In this document: positions 42,916 through 50,288 of the stretch, in pieces
Position numbering within the stretch: the stretch's first letter is position 1
Layout of the letters: each line of letters begins with the position of its first letter
DNA from: Arthrobacter sp. 9AX
GTDB taxonomy: Bacteria; Actinomycetota; Actinomycetes; Actinomycetales; Micrococcaceae
DNA: 64,000 nucleotides
Direction: 5' to 3'
Assembly (NCBI RefSeq): GCF_902506095.1
Contig: NZ_LR733293.1
Coordinates: 3,656,264 to 3,720,263, forward strand
Notes under the pieces: model-generated
What the model was told of the DNA's origin: nothing
Databases searched by the model: none
The model's input: only the letters and a program-made list of their open reading frames with translations
Program-made: the position numbers and the translations under genes

Positions 42916-44283
42916 TCAGCTGCTGATCGCAGACTTCATCTCGTCATGCGCCTTCTTGCCGGCTTCCTCAGTGGAGAGCCGATTGAAGAGGACCTCGGAG
43001 GTGTAGCGCTTGATGATTTCCTGGATGGCGCCCGCGCCCTTGGGCGGCGGAGCCGGAGCTTCACCGAGTTCGTCCTTGATCTGGTCGATGAACTTGACCA
43101 CCTTGACGTCGGACGGGGTCAGCTTGGATTCGATGGCTGCCCGGACTTCCGAGTTGGGGTAGACACCACGGTCTGCCAGCAGGACCTCGCCGGCCTTGAC
43201 GTTGTTGGCCAGGAAGTTGATGAACTTGGCGGTTTCCTCAGGGTGTTTGGTCCGTGAGGAAGCCGACCAGAACTGTGATGCCTTGTACCAAAGCCCGGCG
43301 TCATCGGCCGAGCCGGTCTGGGTGGGGAACCGCAGGATCTTCAGGTCGGAGCCTGACGCCTTTTCCAAGGCAGGAGCCTGGTTTGACCACCAGAAAGCCA
43401 TGCCGTTCTTGCCGGTGGCGAGGCCGCTCTGGTCCAGCGGCGCGGCCTCAGCCTCCACCACCTCGGACGCGGTCGGAACTGCCTTCTTCTCGCTGAGCTC
43501 CTTCAGGAAAGCCCACCACTCGGCAATGTCGCCCGGTTCGAAGCCCAGCTTGCCGTCGGAGGTGTAGAGGGACTTGCCGTTCTGGCGGAGCCAAACGCCC
43601 AGCGACGCCTCGTCGGTACCGTAAGCCGCCGCACCGTAGGTGCCCTTCGGAGACTTGGATGTGACGTCAGCGGCGATCCGCTCGAAGTCCTTCCAGGTCC
43701 ACTTGGAATCGTCCGGCAGCGGGACGCCGGCAGCTTCGAACACCTTGGGGTTGGCCAGGATGGTGGCGGCGTTGATGCCGGCAGCGATGCCCGTAAGCCC
43801 GTCAGGGCCCTTTCCTGCGTTAAGCGCGGCTTCGTCGAGCTTGGAGGTGTCGATCTCGTACTTGGACAGGTCGAGGAGGGCACCACGGCTGGAGTACTCG
43901 GTGATGTACTTTTCGTCCATCTGGATGACATCCGGTGCATCATTGGCGGCCACCTGGGTAGCCAGCTTGTCCCAATAGCCGCTCCAGTCGCCGAACTCCG
44001 GCTTGATCTTAATGTTGGGGTTTTCGGCTTCGAACTGCTTGATGGCTTCCTGGGTCAGCTGGGCGCGCTTGTCGCCGCCCCACCAGGAGAACCGCAGCTC
44101 AACGGGGCCGTCGGCGCTTTGCTGGCCGGATCCGCTGCCGCAGGCGCTGAGGCTCAGGGCCATAACGACCGCGGCAGCCGCGGCTGCAACGCCAGTCCTG
44201 CGCAAGGGGCGGCGTGCACCCGTCGAGGATGTTGCGGCCGGCTGCTTGGCTGCAGCAGAGGCTGAGCGGGAAAAAAGCGGCAC
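42916..44283 (-). CDS. Sugar ABC transporter substrate-binding lipoprotein
   Basis: A 455-residue protein starting with GTG at 44283 (GGAG six bases upstream). A long basic N-terminus precedes the hydrophobic segment VAAAAAAVVMALSLSAC; SAC is the lipobox near residue 48. Binding-protein motifs include LRFSWWGGDKRAQLTQEAI and DVIQMDEKYITEYSSRG. It is the intact paralogue of the truncated gene at 34241. Its permease genes lie upstream on the same strand, but a terminator and a separate operator-bearing promoter fall between, so binding protein and permeases are separate transcription units. Confidence 0.92.
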   Translation of the reverse strand: MPLFSRSASAAAKQPAATSSTGARRPLRRTGVAAAAAAVVMALSLSACGSGSGQQSADGPVELRFSWWGGDKRAQLTQEAIKQFEAENPNIKIKPEFGDWSGYWDKLATQVAANDAPDVIQMDEKYITEYSSRGALLDLSKYEIDTSKLDEAALNAGKGPDGLTGIAAGINAATILANPKVFEAAGVPLPDDSKWTWKDFERIAADVTSKSPKGTYGAAAYGTDEASLGVWLRQNGKSLYTSDGKLGFEPGDIAEWWAFLKELSEKKAVPTASEVVEAEAAPLDQSGLATGKNGMAFWWSNQAPALEKASGSDLKILRFPTQTGSADDAGLWYKASQFWSASSRTKHPEETAKFINFLANNVKAGEVLLADRGVYPNSEVRAAIESKLTPSDVKVVKFIDQIKDELGEAPAPPPKGAGAIQEIIKRYTSEVLFNRLSTEEAGKKAHDEMKSAISS

Positions 44284-44350
44284 TGGTACTCCGATCTTCT
44301 TTGATCATGTTGCTGGGGAGGGAATCAAAACTAAGACGGTGCAAAAAACG

Positions 44351-44410
44351 GGAAACCGTTTTCTGAATCAGATACTACAAGTTGAAAACTTGTAATACAA
44401 GACGTTTTCC
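44351..44410. promoter_or_regulatory. Operators in front of the third binding-protein gene
   Basis: GGAAACCGTTTTCT (44351-44364) and ACAAGACGTTTTCC (44397-44410) flank a third palindrome, ACAAGTT-GAA-AACTTGT-like (44377-44393). Three LacI-size sites in 60 bases suggest tight repression. Confidence 0.65.
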
Positions 44411-44428
44411 AAACTCTTTCGAACAACA

Positions 44429-44458
44429 GAAACGGCCCGTCGGCGGACGGGCCGTTTC
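44429..44458 (-). terminator. Terminator after the permease pair
   Basis: Perfect 13-bp stem GAAACGGCCCGTC / GACGGGCCGTTTC with a 4-base loop, ending in TTTCTGTTG on the minus strand, 55 bases past the permease stop. It separates the permeases from the binding-protein gene. Confidence 0.8.
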
Positions 44459-44513
44459 CAGGCAAAGCAGTGGATACCACCAGCTGGAGGGCGGTACGAA
44501 GAAGCCGTAAGGC

Positions 44514-45458
44514 CTATTTGATGCCGGTGGTGGCGATGCCCTTGATGAGGAAGCGCTGGCCGAAGAGGAACACAAGGAACACAGGCAGGAGCGAGACAAT
44601 GGACATTGCGAACAGTGAGCCCCAGCTCGTGGCGGACTGCGAGTCCACGAAGGCGCGCAGTGCTACGGGGACGGTGAACATGTCCGGGTCCGTGAGGTAG
44701 ATCAGGGCACCGAAGAAGTCGTTCCAGGTCCAGATGAACGTGAAGATGGTGGTGGTTGCCAGTGCCGGGACCATCAGCGGCAGGATGACCCGCAGGAAGA
44801 TCCGCGGGTGGCCTGCGCCGTCAATGCGGGCAGCTTCGTCCAGGTCCTTGGGGATGCCGCGGATGAACTGGACCATCAGGAACACAAAGAACGCGTCGGT
44901 GGCGAGCAGCTTGGGTACCAGCAGCGGCCAGAAGGTGTTCACCCAGCCGATCTGCGAGAACAGGATGTACTGCGGGACGATCACCACGTGGAACGGCAGC
45001 ATGATGGTCAGCAGCATGATGCCGAAGAACAGCTTCTTGCCGGTGAACTGGAGCCGGGCGAAAGCGTAGGCGGCCATCGAGCAGGAGATCAGGTTGCCCA
45101 GGATCGACCCGATCACCACTATCGCGGAGTTGAGCATGTAGTGCCCGAAGGGGTGGGTCAGGGCGGACCAGCCGGAGGTGTAGTTGCTCATCTCCAGGCT
45201 GTTCAGCCATAGGCCCGGCTCGCGGAAGATCAGCTCGTTGGGCCGCAGCGAGGACACCACCATCCACAGCAGCGGGTAGATCATCAGTGCGCCTGTCAGG
45301 ATCAGGATCGCGTGCTTGATAAGTGCCTTGGTCCTTTGCGAGCGGCTGAAAGCCAGGGTGCCGCGCGATTCCCGGACTTTGGGCTTGCGGTGGTTCGTAG
45401 GCTTGCCGGCGCCTGACTTCTTGTCCGGGGCGGGCAGCGTCTCAAGCTTAGTCGTCAT
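44514..45458 (-). CDS. Carbohydrate ABC transporter permease (CUT1, MalG-like)
   Basis: A 314-residue permease with six helices. The EAA loop is LDEAARIDGAGHPRIFLRVILP near residue 215, and FTFIWTWNDFFGALIYLTDPD is characteristic. It is closely similar to the permease at 37303. Its start overlaps the upstream permease by 11 bases. It forms importer three with the binding protein at 42916. Confidence 0.92.
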   Translation of the reverse strand: MTTKLETLPAPDKKSGAGKPTNHRKPKVRESRGTLAFSRSQRTKALIKHAILILTGALMIYPLLWMVVSSLRPNELIFREPGLWLNSLEMSNYTSGWSALTHPFGHYMLNSAIVVIGSILGNLISCSMAAYAFARLQFTGKKLFFGIMLLTIMLPFHVVIVPQYILFSQIGWVNTFWPLLVPKLLATDAFFVFLMVQFIRGIPKDLDEAARIDGAGHPRIFLRVILPLMVPALATTTIFTFIWTWNDFFGALIYLTDPDMFTVPVALRAFVDSQSATSWGSLFAMSIVSLLPVFLVFLFGQRFLIKGIATTGIK

Positions 45459-46392
45459 AGAAAACCCAATACTTAGAAGCGATGAAGTTGATGGCGGTGA
45501 AAACGCCGATGATCAGCAGCAGGACCCAGGCCATCGCTGACGCGTAACCCATGTCGAACTGGCCGAAACCCTTTTGATACAGGTACAGGGTGAAGAACAT
45601 GGTGGAGTCCGAGGGCCCGCCGTTGCCGCCCGAGACGATGAACGCCTGGGTGAACGACTGGAACGAACCGATGATCTGCAGCACCAGGTTGAAGAAGATG
45701 ATCGGGCTCAGCATCGGCATGGTGATCTTCCAGAACTGCTGCAGCGTGGTGGCACCGTCAACCTTGGCCGCCTCGTAATACATGTTCGGGATCTGGCGCA
45801 AGCCGGCCAGGAAGATGATCATCGGGGCGCCAAACGTCCAGACGTGCAGCAGGATGATTGAACCAAGCGCCGTGCTGGGATCCGAGATCCATCCCGGACC
45901 CTGGATCCCGAACATCGCCAGGACCTGGTTGACCAGGCCCGTGGTGCCGAAGATCTGCTTCCACAGGATGGCCACCGCCACCGAGCCACCCAGCAGGGAG
46001 GGCAGGTAGAATACCGAACGGTAGAACGGCAGGCCGCGCAGGCCCTTATCCAGCACCAGTGCGATCAGGAGCGCCACCGCAAGCTGGAGCGGGACACCGA
46101 TGAACACGTAAGTGAAGGTCACCCGCAGCGAGTTATGCAGCCGGGCATCGGTGAGCATCCGGGTAAAGTTCTCCAGCCCGGTCCATTCCGGTGGCTGGAG
46201 CAGGTTGTAGTCCGTGAAGGACAAGTAGAGGGACATCAGCATGGGGCCGATGGTGATGGCCACCAGGCCCACAAGCCACGGCAGCAGGAAGATGTAGGCG
46301 GCCTTATTGTCCCGGCCGTTGGCTTTCTTCTCCTCGGCGGTGGCTTTGCCCTTCCGCCGGGAGAACGAGCTCAGTTCGCTGATGGCGCTCAC
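45448..46392 (-). CDS. Sugar ABC transporter permease (CUT1, MalF-like)
   Basis: A 314-residue permease with six helices, EAA loop YYEAAKVDGATTLQQFWKIT near residue 215, and the start region AAYIFLLPWLVGLVAITIGPM. It begins with GTG at 46392, overlapping by four bases (GTGA) the stop of a 29-codon open frame that has the good ribosome site, so its translation probably depends on that small frame. It is a paralogue of the permease at 38217. Confidence 0.92.
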   Translation of the reverse strand: MSAISELSSFSRRKGKATAEEKKANGRDNKAAYIFLLPWLVGLVAITIGPMLMSLYLSFTDYNLLQPPEWTGLENFTRMLTDARLHNSLRVTFTYVFIGVPLQLAVALLIALVLDKGLRGLPFYRSVFYLPSLLGGSVAVAILWKQIFGTTGLVNQVLAMFGIQGPGWISDPSTALGSIILLHVWTFGAPMIIFLAGLRQIPNMYYEAAKVDGATTLQQFWKITMPMLSPIIFFNLVLQIIGSFQSFTQAFIVSGGNGGPSDSTMFFTLYLYQKGFGQFDMGYASAMAWVLLLIIGVFTAINFIASKYWVFYDD

Positions 46393-46478
46393 TGCGGCAA
46401 CCCCGTTCCGAACAGCTGCCCCGCTGCAGCCGGCATTCCTGCCGGGCGCGGTGCCTTGGGTATGTGCTTAGCGGCCAT
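46389..46478 (-). CDS. Possible 29-residue leader ORF coupled to the permease
   Basis: ATG at 46478 is preceded by AAAGGAGACCAC and opens a frame starting MAAKHIPKAPRPAGMPAAAG and ending LFGTGLPQ. Its TGA overlaps the permease GTG by four bases. The ribosome site is much better than any directly in front of the permease. The Ala/Pro-rich product has no recognisable fold; the role may be translational coupling only. It could also be chance. Confidence 0.45.
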   Translation of the reverse strand: MAAKHIPKAPRPAGMPAAAGQLFGTGLPQ

Positions 46479-46641
46479 GTGGTCTCCTTTGGTCATCGTG
46501 GCCTCCACGTTTTGGTAATCGCCTCCACCGAACAAAGACGCGCAGCTCGCCGGCGGCGCTTCCTGGAGAAGCTGGCATCGGCTTGGCACTGTCCTGTGCG
46601 CCACGTGCGGTGGTGCAGTTGAAAAAGCGGCTCCGTACCAA

Positions 46642-46700
46642 AGTAAACGGTTTCTTGACTCTTGTATAGCCCTTTGTTAGTTTTTGGGAAAACGCTTTCT
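46642..46700. promoter_or_regulatory. Divergent control region, importer three and esterase operon
   Basis: AGTAAACGGTTTCT (46642-46655) and GGAAAACGCTTTCT (46687-46700) are LacI-type sites 45 bases apart, about four helical turns, which suits looping. The 355-base gap between the small ORF start (46478) and the esterase start (46834) holds no other gene that I can support. Confidence 0.65.
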
Positions 46701-46833
46701 GTCGCAGAGTCACATCACCGGGATTCATACACTAAGGGGCACAACAATGCGGTTTGGTCTCACGAGGTCCAGGACCGCTCGGCGCCGTCGGCACAGCCGT
46801 CATCATCACAGCACGCGAACAGGAGGCAGGCCA

Positions 46834-48135
46834 GTGAAGAGTAACGGCGGACTTAACCCGGATGCCCACGTCAGCCATGATGATCAGGTGAACCCCGAAT
46901 CAGAACTCCGCCGGGATGGTGGACCACAGCAGGCCACGCGGCCGCCTCGGCCCAGCGCGATTGGCGGGTACGAGGACTGGCCTGCCTACGTCCAGGAACA
47001 TCGGCGCTACCAGGCCGCCGCCACCTCGGCCCAGGAACTGGCGGACGTCCTCGGCGTCCCCGGTGCGCTGCCGTCACCTGCCGTGACGGTCCAGTGGGAG
47101 GAGACGTATGACGGCGTCACCACCTCCCAGCTCAGCTGGCAGTTGGGATTTGGTCCCCGCACCACGGGCTGGCTGATTTGCCCGGCCGACGCGCCTGGTC
47201 CCCTTCCCGGCGTCCTGGCGCTGCACTGCCACGGCGGCAACAAGTTCGGTGGCGCAGACAGGCTCGTGGACCTGCCGGAGTCACACCCCTCGGCGGAAAA
47301 CGCGCGGGCCGGGCACTACGACGGCCATGCCCTTGCTACGGATATCGCCCGCCGCGGCTTCGCCGTCCTGGCCCACGACACCTTTGCCTGGGGCAGCCGC
47401 CGCTTCGGCCTTGGCGTGCCGCCGTGGCGGACGGCCTCGGCACTGGAGGCAAGGCAGGCACAATGGCGGGAGGACGGAGTAGTGCCTTCCGAAGCCGAGG
47501 TGTACAACGCCGCGGCCGGGTTCCACGAGGAAACCGTGGCCAAGACCGCTGGCTTGCTGGGCACCAGCCTCGCCGGCATGGTGGCCCATGACGACCTCGC
47601 AGCCCTGGAGATCCTCGCGGGACTGCCGAACGTTGACCAGGACCAGCTGGGCTGCATCGGCTTCTCAGGCGGAGGTGGCCGTTCCCTCACCCTCGCCGCA
47701 CTGAGTCCCCGGATCCGAAGCTACGTGGTGACCTGCATGATGACCACGTTCCAGTCTCTTCTTCCCGAGTACCTGGACGCCCACTCGTGGCTGCTGCAGA
47801 CTCCGGGCCTGTGGCGCCTGGGCGACTGGCCCGAGCTCACCGCAAGGTCAGGCGCCGGCCAGCTGCTGGTGCAGTACGCCCTGGCAGACGAACTCTTCCC
47901 CGAGGACGGCATGCGGGAGGCACACCGCATCCTGAAGGCGCTTCACGCACCGGGCGCCTACACCGGGAGCTTCTGGCCAGGCGGCCACGTGTTCACGTCC
48001 GGTATGCAGGAGGAAGCCCTGAACTTCCTCGCCGCCACGCTTAACCTCCCATCACTTAGTCCATCGCCAATGGTCAGCTTCCAATCCACCTCCCGTTCGC
48101 CATCCCGCATCAGTTCACAAGGACCATCCTCATGA
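46834..48135 (+). CDS. Alpha/beta hydrolase, acetylxylan esterase-like (Abhydrolase_7 type)
   Basis: A 433-residue hydrolase. The oxyanion region is LALHCHGGNKFGG (~130), the nucleophile elbow GFSGGGGRS (~275), the acid in ADELFPEDG (~355) and the His in WPGGHVF (~385). It resembles the large acetylxylan esterase-like family often found with sugar oxidoreductases. I use GTG at 46834 because AGGAGG sits seven bases before it; the upstream ATG (46747) would add an Arg/His-rich stretch with no hydrophobic core. The C-terminal ~25 residues are Ser-rich and non-conserved. The stop overlaps the fusion-gene ATG by four bases. Confidence 0.82.
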   Translation: MKSNGGLNPDAHVSHDDQVNPESELRRDGGPQQATRPPRPSAIGGYEDWPAYVQEHRRYQAAATSAQELADVLGVPGALPSPAVTVQWEETYDGVTTSQLSWQLGFGPRTTGWLICPADAPGPLPGVLALHCHGGNKFGGADRLVDLPESHPSAENARAGHYDGHALATDIARRGFAVLAHDTFAWGSRRFGLGVPPWRTASALEARQAQWREDGVVPSEAEVYNAAAGFHEETVAKTAGLLGTSLAGMVAHDDLAALEILAGLPNVDQDQLGCIGFSGGGGRSLTLAALSPRIRSYVVTCMMTTFQSLLPEYLDAHSWLLQTPGLWRLGDWPELTARSGAGQLLVQYALADELFPEDGMREAHRILKALHAPGAYTGSFWPGGHVFTSGMQEEALNFLAATLNLPSLSPSPMVSFQSTSRSPSRISSQGPSS

Positions 48136-50288
48136 CTCCACAATCCGCCACCGCGGAAAACAGCACCCGCCCGGCCGGAGGCACTTCTCCGAATGCTGCC
48201 CTCCAAGCCGTACCGCGCATAGCCCTGGTAGGTGTGCACGGCTTCGGCGAGCGGCACCTGGCCAACCTCGCACGCCTCGAGGAAGCAGGCGCCGTCGAAC
48301 TTGTGGCCGTCGCGGATCCGAACCCTCCGGCGGAGGGAGCGCTGGCGGCATCGGTAGCCGTTTTTGCTGACCTGGCACAGCTGCTGGCAGCAGACCCGGG
48401 CGTCGACATCGTCATTCTTGCCACCCCCATCCAGACCCATGCTCCCTTGGCCCTTGCCGCCTTGTCAGCGGGCAAGGACGTCTATGTGGAAAAGCCGCCG
48501 GTAGCGTCCCTCGCCCAGTTCGAGGAAGTACTGGCAGGGGCCGAAGCCGCCGGGCGGCTGGTCCAGGTGGGCTTCCAAAGCCTCGGCTCCCAAGCCCTGC
48601 CTGCCATCCGTACCCTGGTGGAATCCGGCGGCATTGGTGACGTCCTCGGGCTCAGCGCCCAAGGTCAGTGGGTGCGGAGCAAGGCCTACTTCAAGCGGTC
48701 ACGCTGGGCCGGGAAGCGCAGCCTGGACGGCATCGACGTGGTGGACGGAGTGGCAACCAATGCGCTGGCGCACGCGGTGGCCACCGCCCTTCACATGGCA
48801 GGGGCGCACACCATTGCCGATGTGGACTCGGTGGAAACAGACCTGTACCGGGCACACGATACCGAGAGTGACGACACCTCCATTCTGCGCGTGCGCACCG
48901 CCGGCGGCACCACGCTGCTGTGCGGACTGACGCTGTGCGCGCCCGAGCAGCAGAATCCGTCCGTCACGGTCCACGGCACGCTGGGCGAGATCACGCTGTT
49001 CTACACCGAAGATGAGGTGGTCATCAACACGGCCGACGGCGAGCGCCGCGAGACCTTCGGCCGGACCGACCTGCTGGAGAACTTGCTGGAGGCACGGTTC
49101 AGCGGCGCCCCGCTGCTTTCTTCCCTGGCCGATACCGGCGCTTTCACCACAGTCCTGGAAGCCATCCGCACAGCCCCGGCACCGCAGCAGATCAGCCCGG
49201 AGCACATCACTTGGGAGGGCGAGGGCGACGACGCCCACCCGGTAGTGCACGGAATCGGACCATTGCTGGAACGGGCCGCCAAAGGCCAGGCCACCTTCGC
49301 CGAGCTTGAGGTCCCTTGGGCCCGGCTGCTGCCGCCGGTCCGCACGTTCACCTTGGACGGCAAAGAAGTTGCCGGGTACCAGGACGGCAGCCGGATCCGC
49401 GCAGTCTCTTCCCCGCGGCCCTACCTGCACCCGGTCAGGACCCTCAACGGCACCATCGTCTCCGACCACCAGCCGCTGGATCATGTGTGGCACCTCGGCG
49501 TCGGGGTGGCCCTGCAGGATGTGGACGGCATCAACTTCTGGGGCGGCCGCACCTACACGCGCGCAGCCGGCCAGTACGTCTGGCGCCCGGACCACGGCAG
49601 CATCACCAGCACCGGAACCCCTGTTGAAGAAACCGCGGCGGCTGGCACGCGGGAGGGCCGGCTGCAGGAATCCCTGAGCTGGAACGGGCCCGACGGCGTC
49701 CCGGTCCTGACGGAGGAGCGCACCTGGACCTGGTCCGGCGTCAGCGCCTCCACCTGGCAGCTGTCCCTGGACTTCGCACTCTCCCCGGCCGGCGACCAGC
49801 CGGTCAGCCTGGGCAGCCCGGGCTCCAACGGCCGGCATGAAGGCGGGTACGGCGGTTTCTTCTGGCGGCTGCCCGAGTGCGAAGGAGCCACCGTGTGGTC
49901 ACCGGCGGGTTCCGGCGAGACTGGGGTGCACGGTTCCGTGACGCCCTGGGTCGCCTGGTCCGGGACGTTCGGGGCGGGAACATTCGGGACAGGAATATTC
50001 GGGACGGGGACTTCCGGGACGGTAACGTCCAAAGAGGGAACGTCCGACGGCGGCACTTCAGGTGGCAGCGCCACTCTGATTTTTGTGGCGGCGGAGGATT
50101 CCACGGATCCCTGGTTCGTCCGGGTGAACGGCTACCCCGGGGTGGGCCAGTCCCTGGCATGGGACACCCCGGTCATCGCCCAACCGGGCCACCCGGTCCA
50201 CCGCAGCATCACCGTTTTTGTGGCCGACGGCATCCTGGGCACAGCAGACATCGAAACATTGATCAACCGGCAGGGGAACCGTTCATGA
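48132..50288 (+). CDS. Gfo/Idh oxidoreductase fused to a DUF6807 domain
   Basis: A 718-residue fusion. Residues ~28-400 are a Gfo/Idh/MocA oxidoreductase (IALVGVHGFGERHL Rossmann loop; VEKPPVAS catalytic-lysine motif), closely related to the stand-alone enzyme at 29558. Residues ~415-715 match DUF6807 (often mislabelled PmoA): RPYLHPVRTLNG, DHVWHLGVGVALQDVDGINFWGG, EGGYGGFFWRLP and DPWFVRVNGYPGVGQS. DUF6807 has no established reaction; its conserved His/Asp/Trp look like a sugar site. Residues ~611-645 are a GTFGT-like pentapeptide repeat inside the DUF6807 domain. The gene overlaps the hydrolase before it and the M24-like gene after it, so all three products should be made together. Confidence 0.85.
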   Translation: MTPQSATAENSTRPAGGTSPNAALQAVPRIALVGVHGFGERHLANLARLEEAGAVELVAVADPNPPAEGALAASVAVFADLAQLLAADPGVDIVILATPIQTHAPLALAALSAGKDVYVEKPPVASLAQFEEVLAGAEAAGRLVQVGFQSLGSQALPAIRTLVESGGIGDVLGLSAQGQWVRSKAYFKRSRWAGKRSLDGIDVVDGVATNALAHAVATALHMAGAHTIADVDSVETDLYRAHDTESDDTSILRVRTAGGTTLLCGLTLCAPEQQNPSVTVHGTLGEITLFYTEDEVVINTADGERRETFGRTDLLENLLEARFSGAPLLSSLADTGAFTTVLEAIRTAPAPQQISPEHITWEGEGDDAHPVVHGIGPLLERAAKGQATFAELEVPWARLLPPVRTFTLDGKEVAGYQDGSRIRAVSSPRPYLHPVRTLNGTIVSDHQPLDHVWHLGVGVALQDVDGINFWGGRTYTRAAGQYVWRPDHGSITSTGTPVEETAAAGTREGRLQESLSWNGPDGVPVLTEERTWTWSGVSASTWQLSLDFALSPAGDQPVSLGSPGSNGRHEGGYGGFFWRLPECEGATVWSPAGSGETGVHGSVTPWVAWSGTFGAGTFGTGIFGTGTSGTVTSKEGTSDGGTSGGSATLIFVAAEDSTDPWFVRVNGYPGVGQSLAWDTPVIAQPGHPVHRSITVFVADGILGTADIETLINRQGNRS
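49962..50066 (+). repeat. 15-bp minisatellite encoding a GTFGT pentapeptide
   Basis: Seven in-frame 15-bp units, clearest in the first four (GTFGA, GTFGT, GIFGT, GTSGT) and decaying afterwards (VTSKE, GTSDG, GTSGG). It falls inside the DUF6807 half of the fusion. Confidence 0.8.

Noticed and set aside
46747..46833. Arg/His-rich N-terminus for the alpha/beta hydrolase as a Tat signal
   Set aside because: It has many arginines but no hydrophobic core or cleavage region. AGGAGG in front of the GTG at 46834 is decisive.
49877..50284. N-terminal extension of the M24-like protein
   Set aside because: It overlaps the conserved DUF6807 region in another frame and encodes Arg/Gly-rich repeats. ATG 50285 fits the four-base overlap pattern.
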